This document shows, in pieces, positions 35,317 through 48,073 of a DNA stretch of 64,000 nucleotides. The translations under genes were made by a program, and so were the position numbers. Source of the DNA: Drosophila persimilis (taxonomy: Eukaryota > Arthropoda > Insecta > Diptera > Drosophilidae); NCBI RefSeq assembly GCF_003286085.1, contig NW_020825288.1:19902001-19966000 (forward strand). Reading direction: 5' to 3'. How positions within the stretch are numbered: the stretch's first letter is position 1; each line of letters begins with the position of its first letter. The notes under the pieces are model-generated. The model saw nothing but the letters and a program-made list of their open reading frames with translations. It searched no databases and was not told the DNA's origin.

Positions 35317-35389
35317 TATAAAAGGTCCGCTGGCTAGACAGTTGCCTAATTTTGTGTAAATTATCGCACGAATTATGAGTCTCGTACGT
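35317..35389 (+). promoter_or_regulatory. TATA box with candidate micro-exon and splice donor
   Basis: TATAAAAG at 35317-35324 is followed, about 58 bases later, by ATG AGT CTC and a good splice donor, GTACGT at 35384-35389. Unspliced, the frame ends after ten codons. Many fly cuticle and secreted-protein genes start with a coding exon of only a few residues, so this may be the first exon of a plus-strand gene. I could not find a second exon downstream. Confidence 0.3.
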
Positions 35390-38300
35390 GAAATTTTCCA
35401 AAAATAGTCAGGGCAGCCGAAACAGTCGCGAAAAACACATCGCAAAATTAAATACGATAAATATCAGACAACAAAAAGTAGCAATATTCCCAACAAAAAA
35501 ACCAACAACAAAAAAACCATTGCATTGCATTTCAGATTGTGTGTGTTTTTGTACGATCCGACATCGTCATCAATATTCAAGTTTAGATCTCTCTGAGCCG
35601 AGTCCCCCAATTAGGCCAGAGGCAAGACGCCAGCCGGGTCGATTCGAGTCCGCCGAGCCTAATCGCAAAGCCAATAAATATGATCAACTGCGAAAATCCC
35701 CAACTGCAGTCCCAGTCTTTGCCAGCCAGCCAAAATGTCTTAGCACCTAATTGAGCGAATCGCATGGAGTCGCGGCTGAGTCAGCTTCAACGACAGTAGA
35801 CTGTGGCCGCAGCACTGGGTACATGGCTGCCAAAGTGGCTTAAAAATTATTAATTGATTATCTATAAACGTTTTAATTGAAAATTTGGCGGCCCACGTAA
35901 TTGACAAGACGAACTTGTAATACTCTTTGACAGCAATAAACTGAGTAAATTATACTGAACATTTTAAATGAACCCATGCACCTTTTTATAGAATTTTTCA
36001 TTCTTTTCTTAATTATGTAATGTTTCCAAAGAAAAAGTTAATAAAGTAAAAAACATACCCATATTGAAATGAAATATGCGGTTTTTCCATACAAAAATAG
36101 TGAAATTAAATGGAATTTACTTTGAATAAAACATAAATTTATTAAAAATCTATTAAAGATTGGCATTTTATTTAAATTGTAGGAAATATATTTAATATAG
36201 ATATCAATCTATTTGTTTTTAGCCTGAAGAATATTTAAATCAAATATAAAAAATAATCTCAAAATGTAAAGCGAAAACACTTACTTTTTACAATTTCCAC
36301 TCTCGGAGCAAACCTGTGGGTAAACATTTGTAAATCGATGTGTAAATATTCTCAACCTCAAGTTTCTTTAGTTTTATTCAATTAATAAAAAAGTTTGGGC
36401 AATTGGTTTTATTTTACTGTCTTTTGCTTTCTCTCTTTTAAGGAACTCCAAGTTGGTACTACCCGCAGAATCGGTTAGGGAATTCCAATGGGCAGCCACT
36501 TGGCTCTTGTCTTTTCAATATTAAATTGGCCGCTGGTCAGCGTTTAGTCAGTCAGGCGTAATTATTGTTATTACCAAATTAAGTAGCCGATTTTTTTCCC
36601 CATTCGCGTCGACTCTTTATCAGACAGAGACTACTGTGCGGCCGACTATAATCCGCCGACTACTCGTACTTGGGAGTCGAATGTGAGTCTGTCTGGTAAG
36701 CAGCGTGCAGGAGTGGAGTGTGGCCACGGGGGGAGACTTACTCACGCTCCTTGGGCCAGTGTAATTTTTTTACGATTTTGGGTTTTCAATTTTGAGCACA
36801 AAGTCGTTTTGACCAAAAGCATACGCAGGCATCATTTTCAAGGAAAATCTCTTCATTTTTAATGTGCCTGGCTGCCACGGCAACCGCTTTCGCATATGTT
36901 GCACACACACCAGAGAAATCAATAAAAAAAATACAGACTCCTCAGCAGACGATGGCTTAAGCCGCGTCTGGGATTGAGTGGAAGGGGGGAACGAGGCTAA
37001 AACGACTGAGATTAAATCGAGCGCACATAATCATATTTAGCTTTTTGGCCACAGCGTTCGTGGATGTCAACTGCAGGCCACGGGTCGACGTTGGCCCCGT
37101 CATCGTCATCGCTATAGCGGTTGTCGTGGATCGTGCCTCTAGCCGCCTGGCCTGGAGCGCCTCAGGCTCTGGCCCTGGCTCTGGCTCTGACTCCGGTTGT
37201 GCGATGTGGCTGCCGCATGACCAAAAACAATGGCTAAGCGCCACCATCTATGAATTAATCACGTTCATAATTTTGCTATCGTGTTGCGTCCGCTTGTTGT
37301 TCATAATTTCTTGTGTACTTTTCGGTTATGGTCTGTGCTTAATTTGCCTAAAAAAGGATATTCGCGGACAGTGTGCAGGAGTGGGAGAGAGAGAGCGCCA
37401 TCTTTCTAGCCATATTGTTGCATAATTAGGCAATGGTTCGGGGTGTCTGCTGTGGCATTTCTTGGCGCGAAAAGGCTTGTGTGTGGTCATGTTGTAACAG
37501 TCCATTGTCTTCAGCATTTATTGTTGCATTTGCATTGTTCAATATGGAAATTAGGTGTCTCTCTGGCATGGCGGTGGGAAAGTTGGGATTGTGGAAAGAT
37601 TTATGCTGTTGCATTTTATGGTACCTTGGGTGTTGGTTGGCTACTTTCTACAAGGTTAGATTCTTGTGGTTTTGATCGAAATTGAGGCTAGGCTTCTGCT
37701 CTTAAAGATTCTCTCAATTGAAATTCCAGCCCAAGCACTTGATCTGACAGACAGCACGTGCCGAAGCCGTATACATCAATATCTAAATCTTTATACATGT
37801 CTACCGCATGTCAGACAACGCAAAGGCAAAAGGCCATTTTGTGAAATCTTCATTAAATCAACTTCCAGGCGATTGCACAGCGGGCCCAGGCCCTCTTCGG
37901 CAAACTTTACGACCCGAAAATATACACTTTTGTCTTCATTTTTTTTTCGTTTTCATTAAAATTTACGCATTATCGCATAAGTACTACTGTTTGTCGAGAG
38001 GTGGTAGCACCGAGGTTCGAGAGGTTGCCCAATTTTTACCAATTAACTGCGGCACAATCTCACGTACATCGGCCATGCGTTTACAGGGCTTACTGGCGAT
38101 GGCTGGAGCGGGTGGCAGTTTCAATTTCGCGCTGGATCTTTTTATGGGCTGGAGGCCTGTGCAGTGTTTGCCATATCGCGCCCGGCGCATATCAGTCGTT
38201 AAAAACCCCTCACATAATTTCGCTTATGTGCGTGTGACATTTAGCACCGACAATTCCTGCCACGGTCTGGTCTGGTCGCTGCCAGGAGGACGTTCTGCCA

Positions 38301-38895
38301 TGGTAAATGGACGGGGGCAGTGTTCTGTTGATGGTGGAGAAAGGGCGGGGCCCATGGATGGGTGGCCATCCCCAGTGGCAATTATTTTTAAACTGTGTGC
38401 TGAACAAGCAGACGAAAGGGCAGCGTCCCAGAACAGTGGCGCAAAGTTTTGGAATAAATGCACCTGGGAATTCATTTTTGAAGAAACACAAGCTGAGAAC
38501 TTGAACAGAATTCGTGATATGTTTTTGAAATTAATAAAATTTCTGATATAAGAATGATCTAGGAATATTTCATAGCCATTTTCCATAACTTATTTAGCTT
38601 CATTCTCCATTAACTTTCCTCAACCACTGTCCGTTCCGAAATGTTAAATGCTTCACACTCAATAATTTAAAACTGCTGTTCTTGATAATGCGCTTGAAAA
38701 ACAGCAAAAAAACATAAAACCTTTTTGGCTTCGGCATGCACTGCGTATGCGTAATGCCAAAAGGTATTTTGCTCTTTTGCATTTGTGTAAGACGGTTAGT
38801 GTGTGTGTGAATGTGTGGCATGCCAAACATTTGAGCGGCAGCGGCTCTGTGAGAGCCATAACCTTGCCAGTTAGCAGTCACCTGGTAATTGCCAT

Positions 38896-38995
38896 CGGCG
38901 TTGGCGTTGGCGTTCAACTTGCTGTCGATGTCGTTGTCGTTGTCGAGGTGGATGTGGACGATGTCGTTCGCGTTCGCGTTCGCGTTGGCGTGGCG
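38896..38995. repeat. Six-base-periodic repeat region
   Basis: Successive GGCGTT, GTCGTT, GTGGAT/GTGGAC and GTTCGC units follow each other for about 100 bases. On the minus strand this reads as runs of Asn-Ala and Asp-Asn pairs, which explains the long low-complexity open frame there. I see it as a slippage-grown microsatellite rather than a gene. Confidence 0.6.
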
Positions 38996-40719
38996 CACGT
39001 TTTGATTTGCAGTCAATGGAGGTGCTCGTAAAGTCGTGTAACACTTTTGCTGTTGTTGTATTTGCCCACTGCATTTGGCTGTGGTCTTTTGGGGCATTTG
39101 CATTCGGCTGAGCCGGGGGCGACCAGACCACCCACGCGCGACTCCGGCAGTGACTCAAGTTTTTCATTCATAAAAAGCCAGTAAAAACAGCGACCCAGGC
39201 AGGTGTCGCCGCCTTTGCCGCTGGCGGCCCACCTCATTTGGCATTCAAAGTGCAAGTGCTCGTTGGCAAAAGTTCAAGCGAAAGAAGTGAGACGTGCTGC
39301 CAAATCAATCAGGGCCCTGGTTCTGGTTGGACATTTATTCAATTGGGCGTTGCTGGATCTTTGTGTTAATTGCAGTCCCTATCCCTCTGTATCTATGTTT
39401 ATATCTCTCTCTCTCCCCTGCCGTCAAGCGGGTAAACATTTATCAGGGCTGCTTTTATTGCTTGTTAATTGCCCGGCAGAAACACAAACAATAGCACGCC
39501 CATGCCATGCACCTGCCAGCCTAATTCCATCCCATCTTCCAGCATGGGTGCCACGAGTGCTGTTCGAGCTGCAAATGTAATCAGACTGCCAGGCGTTGGT
39601 GGTGAGGCCTGACACCCCTCTGATCGGAAAGCTGGTAGTGGCAGCGTGACACGAAGTATCTGTATCTTGAACTTGCATAACATTTTCAAAAGGCTTTCCT
39701 ACTCACGCTACCATCTCTGTCAGAAATGTTTGCTGCCGTGGTAATGTTATTACCTGTCCGCCTGGATATGAGTGGGATACAAAGTTGGGTAGAGGCGTGG
39801 CAAATTTCGTCGTAAGTACAACACATTGCACATTTGTTTGGCTTGGCCCCAAAACAGAGAGACAGACAGAGAGAGGGAGAGAGATAGGCAGAGGAGGGCG
39901 ACAAATAACTTGGATGGGCCCTGCACATGCTGGGGACTGGCGTCTATGGGTTATGGCCAGCATATAGCATACAGCATCCGTATCTGCATTTTGAATGGTT
40001 TCGAGTGCGTGTGCGTGTGTGAGTGCCCGCTATGAGATTTATGCGCCGTGACAGGAAGGCTGTTGATTAATTGAACTTTAATGAAAAGATTTATGTGGCT
40101 GCATTATTAAAACCCACCAGAGAGACAGACACACACAGCCACGCATAGCGGGAGCGGCTAATTGCCTGGGTATTGGCTATAATTGCTCTCGTGTTTTGCA
40201 GATCCAGATCCAGAGATGACAGGATTGTCCTTAGAAGATTTAAGTGAGCTTAGGAAATTGGCAATTTGGAATTTACAATTAAATTGAATGTGGCTTCAAG
40301 TTGTTGCAATATGTGGTTTAATATGCTCATTGGCTGAATTCTTTGCGCAAACAAAAACGACTTTAATTTATCATCCAAAAACTCGAAGCCCCATTAGGTA
40401 TTCGCAGCACAGAGTGCATTCTGAGCCAGGCCATATATCATAGCTTTTGGTTAGCTTTGTGAGGGTGGCCAAATCTATAACTCATTATGAGCGCCTGCTC
40501 CACATTAAACAAAGACTTAGGAACCCCCAACTAATTGATATTCTTCAGTGATTATCGTTTTCAGATTTATGCGACAATATGTAAAATATTTCTTTTGCCT
40601 CATTCGTTGAGCGACGCGGCAGCACGTCATTGTTTCTTCAACAAATTGCAATTGCAGCAGTTTGTGCATATTAATTTTCCAAGCCGCTGACGTAGACATT
40701 GTTGCTGTTGCTGTTGCTA

Positions 40720-40721
40720 CT

Positions 40722-40743
<22 letters not shown>
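40720..40743. repeat. CTG microsatellite, 8 units
   Basis: Eight perfect CTG units inside a longer GTTGCTG-rich stretch (40701-40750). This is an opa-type repeat on the minus strand (CAG). It is not within a supportable gene. Confidence 0.85.
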
Positions 40744-40752
<9 letters not shown>

Positions 40753-41635
40753 TGGTTGCCCCCTGCCACTGCCACAGCTGTTGCTGCTGCTGTTGCTAGC
40801 ACGGGCTGCATTTGGTGGCGTGTTGTCAGTGCTGTTGTTGCAGCTACTTAAGCGCCGCATCTGACAACTGGAACAATGCACTTTCAAATGATAATTGTTA
40901 CAGCTTTTATTGCTGATACTCGTCGTACAGCCAGCAAGCAAATGTTGCATGTGTTGTTTTTGTAGCTGGTGCTGGTGTGTTGGTGGCTGTTGTGGCAGCT
41001 ACATTTGCCGTTGGTATTATTATGATTATTGCATTGTTATTGGCTTTTTATTGCATCTGCAATTGTTCCTTGTCTTCCCGCTTAAAGCGGAAAAACTTGG
41101 GGCATGGCATGCAAAAGTAGACCGACCATTAGTGTCATTCCCCCAATTGTTTACGTGCCCGGGCGGCGCTGACAGGATGGGACACACACACACACTCTTA
41201 GGACCGCGCGACTGGGGGGCCCTACACGAATTTTCATCATGGATTTTTGTGCTGCTTGCCATTTGATTTTTTCCGCTCTTTTTCGGAGGGGAGTTCAGGG
41301 ATCTGAACGGACCCCCGTTTGCTGTTCTTTGGATGTTGTCGACCGACATTGTTGCGATATTGTTAGCGCATGTAGGAATACACAAGCAACGCCGTTTTGT
41401 TGGCACAAGCGTGCCGGGCCAAACATATTTGCAGGAGGTGGGGTGGTGTGGTGGTGTGGGATTTGTGCGGCTTCAGGAGGTTTTTGGGAGGGGTCATGGC
41501 CCTATCATGGCTCTACCCGCCCTGTCGCTTACCCAAAACGTGGCACTTGAACACGATTTTGTTTGGGCTGTCTCTCTCTCCGCCTCTCTGTCATCTCTGT
41601 GGCTGCGTGTGTGCTGTGTTTTGTCAAACTTTCCG

Positions 41636-41782
41636 TATACTCTTGCAATGGGTATTCGAATTTTTTCTAGGATGAAAATTAGGCTGGACTGTCTAATAAA
41701 GTCTCTAATCGGAATAACTATTACTATCCGTCATTGGAAGGATCTAAAGGGTATCTTAAGCTTCGTCTTCCCTAATCTAGCT
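41636..41782 (+). mobile_element. Short DINE-1-like remnant
   Basis: Starts TATACTCTTGCAATGGGTAT, nearly the same as the left end of the element at 10635, and ends with AAGGGTATCTTAAGCTTCG followed by a CTAGCTG region, like that family's right end. It is only about 147 bp, so an internal deletion is likely. Shared ends of the two copies in one window are the main evidence. Family naming is from memory. Confidence 0.45.
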
Positions 41783-44673
41783 GTTTTTTTTTGGTTGGTT
41801 GTCCACTTTTATTGTTTTGTGGTCTGCATATTATATTTGGTCATTCCGTGTTTTACCTATGTGATTTTTATTCGTTTGTTGTTGTGGTATTGATTTTCGG
41901 TTTTTATTTATTGCAGCTGTTTTGACCATTTTGGGTTTGTGGGTTATTAGAAATGAAATGTTTGGAAATTATGTGAGTTCAAACTCAAAAGCAAAAGTCA
42001 TTTCAAACGGGTTACGGGTTGAAGGCTCTGCTACGGCGAAACTTTTTCAATATCTCCCACTCGTATGCATTTGTTTAGGCGAAACTATAAAAAGTTTCCC
42101 AAAGGATGAATGGCCGCGGTTGTGTTTTATGAAGAATCATTTGTAAGGAATAAAGTAAACAAGGGAGTATTAACAGTAGACCTTGATGATCTCGTCGATG
42201 ACCTCACTCATCATCATCATCATCGTTTATTTTAGTCCCCAACTATCGGGTATCTCGGGTCATCTTGGTGCCAGATCTAATTATTTCCATGCAATTTAGT
42301 CGGTCTTCTATCTGCGGTCGGTAATCAGCTACGGCAACTTGTTTAGCATACGCAATTATGTGTGAATTTATATCTTATATATGTTTATACATATATTTTT
42401 GATATTTTAGCTGTGTAATTTCGCATTCATGGCTGGTAAGCTCTGACTCTGGCTAATTGACACTTAACATGGCTTGAAGTATTTTGAAGTTAATTGTGTG
42501 TCGACGTCAACGATGTTTCTCATTCCCCCCCTCGGCTTCCCCTCTCCCGCACCCTTCAAACATCATACGAGTACACATGTTGGTTTACCGAATTTTGTGT
42601 GTTTGTATTTAAATTGCCTTGCTTGTTTGGTGGACTGCTGTAGTTGCTGTGCCGTACTGTCCGGGCTGTCCATGCCGTTTGTTGCTGCATTTGATAGGTA
42701 TATGTATGTGTTCCATCGATACACCTGCGAAAACACAACATTCGGGAGCTACGCACAACAAAACAGAGTTGGAGGATTTCTAAGCAAAAGCCCATTATAC
42801 ATACAACCCAATTTAAATAGTTTATCTTTTGTTTGCATTTATTTGAATATTTGGGAAAAATAATATTTGGGGTAGCGACAAATCACGGAACTAATTGATG
42901 ATGCAATATTTTTATAATTTGATATGTTAAACGGCTTAAACAAAAGTTAAATATATTCCCAAAATTTGTTTTCACTTCTTATCAAATTATTAATGCAAGA
43001 ATATTTTTAACTTTATAACAATAAACAATGAAAAAATGTATTTTAGTTTTATAATTGTTGCGTATACTTTTATGTTAAGTAAGGAAACGCCATGTTAAAT
43101 AATGTATTGGTTCAGATCCAAATTCGGGGTTGCACTCTTTTACTAAAATGTATAAGAAAATTTAGTCATTTGTCTGTTTCACCAAAACCCAAAAATATAC
43201 GCCCCTATATCCATTTTTGTTATATAAATCTCATACCATATGAGAATCTAATTGGACTTTTTTTTTTACTTTTTGTAATTAAAGCCTAGATTTTTGTGTT
43301 AAACAAAACATTTTGCCCAATTCGCAGTTGCCAAAAAATATAGACTGTTAACTCACGATTGTACTTTTGTAGTTTATTTATTTTCAAAATGTTGTTTCTG
43401 CTGGAACGCAATCGCTGGGATATTTTTGCTTTTGTTCTTCAGACTGGCGAGACGCTTTTGTGATATATATATTTCTTGTTTGTTTTTTTTTTTTATTTGA
43501 AGCTTGTTCCATTTTCGATATCCATTTGAAATGTTTCGCAAAAAACCAAAACAAAGTATCGTTAAAAAAGCTCCGGCTCCTCCCTCCACTCGATGGACGC
43601 TCATGTCGCCAGACAATTGTGACCAGCCGTCAGTCGAGTGCATATAACTTGACAGTTCTGCTTTTTTTGGTTTTGAGAGTATCTGAATGATAAGTTGATT
43701 TTATCGAGAGCGGGGAAAAAACCGCAAGTTGGACAAAAGACTCGTTAAATTCAAGTGTTTTAACACTTGGCGTGTGATAAAACATTTCACTCCAATGAGT
43801 TTGGTTACGAATATAAATTATATTTGGGTTTTCATAGTTGACTGGGAACTGGAGATGAATTTTCCTGTTCTGTGGTGGTTCTGGGAGTAGTTTTGATATT
43901 GATTCACAGTTTGGAAGTTATTTGATGAGTGGACAGTTGTAGCATTCGTCTTTTTGATCGTCTATTAAAACTATAATTGGTACCAAGTTATATACTCTTA
44001 TTTGTATGGTTCCTTTAATGATTGCCGATCTTCATTCAAAGAGGAAGATTGTCAACTTCCTGTCCGACTGATTTTTCATGTTGATAGTGCATTTATGCGA
44101 AGGAATTTTCATGAACAATGTCAGCACTTTTCCCTCCTAATCGATGCTTAATAACTCATCCTACATCTGCGATGAAAAAGGTGAAGATTGGAATTTTTTA
44201 CGAGTATGTGTTGCATTCCGTTTCAATTCCAAACCCGGGATACATTTACCTTTATTGAGTGCGCCCTTGCCAACCGGTATTTCAGGTATTTCTAGATACA
44301 TTTCGGCAAATATTTTTGCCGCTGTTTCTTTCGTGTTGTGTCGAATGGAAATTCCAGTTCGAAAATGGTGAAAATGTCGCTCGCTGTGGTCGTCTGGCAT
44401 TGTGATTAGGGAAACAATTTTCCTCATTGCATGTGCAGAGATGCATAAATAATTGAAATGTTCGCATTAGTTTATCATACAACTGTGCATGTTGCCAGCT
44501 CAAATTTCAATAAGCACTCTAATTGTTTTTAAGTGTTTTTTCCAGCAGTAGCAGCAACAGCAACAGCAGAACTCAGTGCTGTGCTGCGCAAATGAGCCGT
44601 AATTGCATAATTCTAATTTAGCGTCGGGCTCCTAAGCACCAAAAACATGTTGACTACAATTTATGCACATGCA

Positions 44674-44694
44674 TGAGTGAGTGAGTGAGTGAGT
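44674..44694. repeat. TGAG tandem repeat
   Basis: Five TGAG units, continuing into TGGGTGTGTGTGG and GAGTGTG-type degenerate repeats as far as about 44750. Confidence 0.75.
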
Positions 44695-45895
44695 GGGTGT
44701 GTGTGGTGAGTGTGGGTATACGAGAATGAGTGTGTGTGTGAGTGTGAGTCGCTTATTCACTCATTTTACTTAATAACTCACGGCGATTGCAGGCTGCAGC
44801 CGGGGCACAGGAGCGAGCACAGCGGATCCGGACACGGACGCGGACACGGACTCAAAGTTGCAGTTACAGTGGGAGTGGTATAGTTGTTGGGTTGACTGGT
44901 TGTCGGTTGTCGGTTACCTGGCTGCCATAATTGAGGCAGGGAGTCGGCAGGTGTCGGTGGGTGGGGCTCCTGCTCCTGCCACTCTGCCAGGCGTCAGAAA
45001 AGTTTAACGTCCTCTCGCATGTGGCACAGGTGGCAGCAAGTGGCGGAAAATGTTTCACAGGAAAAGTTGATAGTCAAAGATCATAACTTCGGTCGGCTAC
45101 TAAGCTTTCCATTAGCCATCTAAATTCTCTCTCCCATACAAAAAACTTTTATTAAATGTATGGATTAAATTATGTGTAAATCTGCAAACAGTAAAGTATT
45201 TTTCTTTTAGTAAAAGTTTCACTAGAGTTTTAAAAATATAAATCTATTTACCATACGACAGTGAGTCGGTTCCCTGCATTGTAAACATTAATTGCCACTT
45301 TTTACAGAAAGATAGTTCAACATAATATATTACGATATATGTTTTGTTGAATGGCTACGAACTATCCTGCCTGTAGATGTGAGTCTTTAACAGTCGGTTG
45401 CAATAAGCCACCTTAATGAAATGATCGAGTTTCATTTTGCAGCTTGATTTCTGTGTGTCACCTGTTCTTCGGAAGTGTCTGGAAATCTTATATATATGGA
45501 TATAAGTACCCATGCAAGCCATGCCTACATACAGGTATACACTCGAGCTCTGTTTGGGTGTGTGTGCATTTAAATCCTTATTGCGACACCTGCACAAAGC
45601 AAATACCAATTAAAGGCTTTTCACATGCAGCCCCACGTGAGTTCGTCTCTCCCTGGCGACCGCACTGCCAACAAACTGGTCTGGAAGCGAGCAGGATGGG
45701 GTGGTGGCAGTTGTGTGTGGTGTGGTGTGGTGTGGGGCAAGGAGCAGAGACCACACTCACATGCTATTAAGTTGCCACATCCCACCAACATCCACATCCA
45801 CTCCCACACCCACTTCAACCCACACCTCAGGCACTCCAAACTGACAACAAACAAATTTAACCAACGAGTAGCTGACCGTGTCGTGCCAGACCAAT

Positions 45896-46001
45896 TTATA
45901 TGGCCGGGTCGGACAGTCGTCGTCCAGCCAGTCCGAAACGAAGGCCCAAGACCTTGCGATCGGCTTATTGAACGTCTCTGGGTCCAACAGCAGCAGCAGC
46001 C
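45896..46001 (+). promoter_or_regulatory. Possible promoter and 5' UTR of the DEG/ENaC gene
   Basis: A weak TTATATGG lies about 105 bases upstream of the channel's start codon, with a CCAGCCAGTCC stretch about 30 bases further on that could hold the transcription start. An in-frame stop (TGA at 45969) precedes the ATG, and three CAG units sit just before it. Low certainty: an upstream non-coding exon is equally possible. Confidence 0.25.
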
Positions 46002-48073
46002 ATGGCCCGGCAAATAGATGCGGCGGCCAATGGCCAGAAACATGGGCAGAGACACAGTTGGAGGGAGCTGGGTTGGATATTTGTAACCTACTTAAAGGAT
46101 TACTGCGCCAATTGTACTCTGGCCGGTTTCTCCTACATTGCCAATTCCAGGTGAGTTTTATGTGTGGCACCTTTTCGTGTGTGGATACCCACCGAAATGA
46201 ATCTTCCTCGATGGTAGGCTTCATCCAACGGAGCGCATCTTCTGGCTGATTTGTGTCGTACTCTCGGCCATGGGCTGTTACTATCTGATCGCCGACTACC
46301 AGCGCAGCTTTCCCATACGGGCCGTTAGCATTGTCTACGAGAGTTTGCCACCATTTTCCAACTGGAAATTTCCGACTGTCAGCGTGTGCGAAGTTGTCTA
46401 CAAATACGATCTGGGACCCGAAGTGGAGGATTACGTAAGAAGGTAAACCGTAGATACCCTTGTTTGTGGTTCAGATATATTGCAAGTCTTGTTCCCAACG
46501 GTAGTTTGGGTGGCGACGTCGATGGAGATTATAACTTCGATGTGGAGACCCATGTCTCGTTCATTCTGTTTCCCCATCAATACCACGAAGGCACCATCAA
46601 GTCGCATTGTCAAACACCCGAAAACTGCGACGAATGCGCTACCTGTCCTAAGTCGGACTACCGCCAGTTGTTGACCAGGGTAAGTGAGAATTGAGTCATC
46701 AATCGAATGCTTAATGAGTGCTAAAACATGCAAAAGGGATCCATGAATTTATAATGAAGGCAGATCTGTAGATCCCTTGTAATTAACTAAAATGCGTGAG
46801 AATTTTGTTCATACAGCCTGAAAATATGAAGGCAGAAGAAATCTGAAGCCCAAAACTTATAGACACTGTTTGATTCATTGACAAAAAGGGAAAACACTAA
46901 ATGAATAGTATTGAAAATTGTAGAAAGTAGAAAAATTAACAGTTTGTATCGTTTTATGATATTATTTATTTTGTTAGACTCTTTAAAAATTAAAAAAAAA
47001 CACATTTTCGAAGCATAAGAACTGGCTCTTTCGTATTCCACTGAATATTCTTGTAACGCATACCAAATGTATCTTTTTTCATTCCCAGTTTGGGGCCAAC
47101 TGTTCAGATGTGTTTATACAGTGCAAACTTTCGCATCGTGAGTTCGATTGTTGTCAATACTTTCTGCCCTTGATCACGCCCTTCGGCCGTTGCTATATGC
47201 TCAATTCGCTGCAGAACAACATACGTGGCTCAGAGCACTGGCTGCCCAACAGCCTGGAGCCCGGCACAGAGACGGCCTTGATGGAACTGCTCACCCATCG
47301 TCCGGTGCAGGTGAATCTGCTCAACGAGGAGGATATACCGCACACGGCCCTGGCTGCTGTTGGGGTGAGTGTCACGGATCCGGGCCAGCACAAGACCTTC
47401 CAGTTTCACATGGAGTTGATGAAGAACGATTTGGATGTACACGAGATAGAACCGAAGGCACGTAACTGCTACTTCCCCGAGGAGGTGTTGCCATTCAGTG
47501 TGTACAAGGCCTATAGCTTCAGTACCTGCATCACCGATTGCACGCGCCAGTTCCAGATGAAGATGTGCGGCTGTACTCCATATATGATGAATCCCTTTGC
47601 TGATCCGCGTTATCCGGACTGCGATCTGGCCGGATTCAACTGTTTGGAATCGCATTTCATGGTCAAACCGGACGCCAAGCTGCTGCTGGGGAAAAGTAAT
47701 GGCAAGACCAACTGCGAGTGCCTGCCATCCTGCAACGAGGGCGATATCCGAGCTATTTACGAGTCGGTGTCCGAGTGAGTAACCATTTGTTGGATGCAAT
47801 GGCGTTTAGTATGGTTAAAATTCCATTCTATTTCCTTCCCGTAGCTTTAATCGGAGCAGCACTGCTCGGAATATAACGCTCTCCATGCCGGCTCTGCCCA
47901 CGGATCGGTATCGCCGGATGGCACTTCGCACACGGTTAGACGTTGTGGTGTCCACGGGCGGTATGCTGGGCCTCTTGCTTGGCGCCAGCATCCTCAGTGG
48001 CATCGAGTTTATCTACTATTTCACAGTGCGAGCGCTGAACAACGTGCTGCAGGCGCGCTCTCACCGTGCGTAA
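46002..48073 (+). CDS. Pickpocket-family DEG/ENaC sodium channel subunit
   Basis: Amiloride-sensitive-type cation channel subunit of the plasma membrane. Exons: 46002-46150, 46218-46442, 46505-46679, 47089-47774 and 47845-48073, all with GT-AG introns (67, 62, 409 and 70 bp) and matching phase, giving 487 residues, a usual length for the family. Order: cytoplasmic N-terminus with the CTLAGFSYI motif; TM1 at about 57-75 (IFWLICVVLSAMGCYYLIA); FPTVSVC; a cysteine-rich extracellular domain with FDCCQYFLPLITPFGRCY and YSFSTCITDCTRQF; then TM2 at about 446-473 containing the selectivity-filter GAS at 458-460 and the following SGIEFIYYF. The start has a good context (CAGCCATGG) and an in-frame stop 33 bases upstream. 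In the usual N-terminal His-Gly gating motif the His is Ala. Which of the many ppk genes this matches I cannot tell. Members act in sensory neurons, trachea and chemosensation. Confidence 0.93.
46443..46504 (+). other. Intron 2 of the channel gene, with competing acceptors
   Basis: Donor AGAAG|GTAAAC at 46443. Three AG acceptors in the same phase end at 46474, 46486 and 46504. Using the last gives a 62 bp intron and the join EDYVR-SLGGDVDG. The nearer two would need introns of 32 or 44 bp, below the usual fly minimum, so I chose the 62 bp form. Confidence 0.7.

Larger units (their letters stand above)
35390..45880. other. Non-coding; simple repeats and one DINE-like remnant
   Basis: No supportable gene. 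Contents: an AT-rich block at 35930-36420, a hexamer-periodic stretch at 38896-38995, a CTG run at 40720-40743, a DINE-like remnant at 41636-41782, GTGTG units near 45715 and a GAGT tandem at 44674-44694. Open frames up to 247 codons occur (37808-38551 plus, 38600-39103 minus) but they follow the repeat composition and show no family signature. Positions 42860-44150 are AT-rich. Confidence 0.5.

Noticed and set aside
37808..38551. 247-codon plus-strand open frame, the longest in the gene-free regions
   Set aside because: No domain, signal peptide or coherent codon bias. Internal GGDG/GP-rich parts follow local composition, and other frames are also open nearby. Treated as chance.
46443..46474. 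32-bp intron in the DEG/ENaC gene
   Set aside because: Too short for a normal fly intron. The in-phase acceptor at 46504 gives 62 bp and a natural-looking junction.
47230..47799. 189-codon minus-strand open frame
   Set aside because: Antisense shadow of exon 4 of the DEG/ENaC gene, whose plus-strand protein has clear family motifs.
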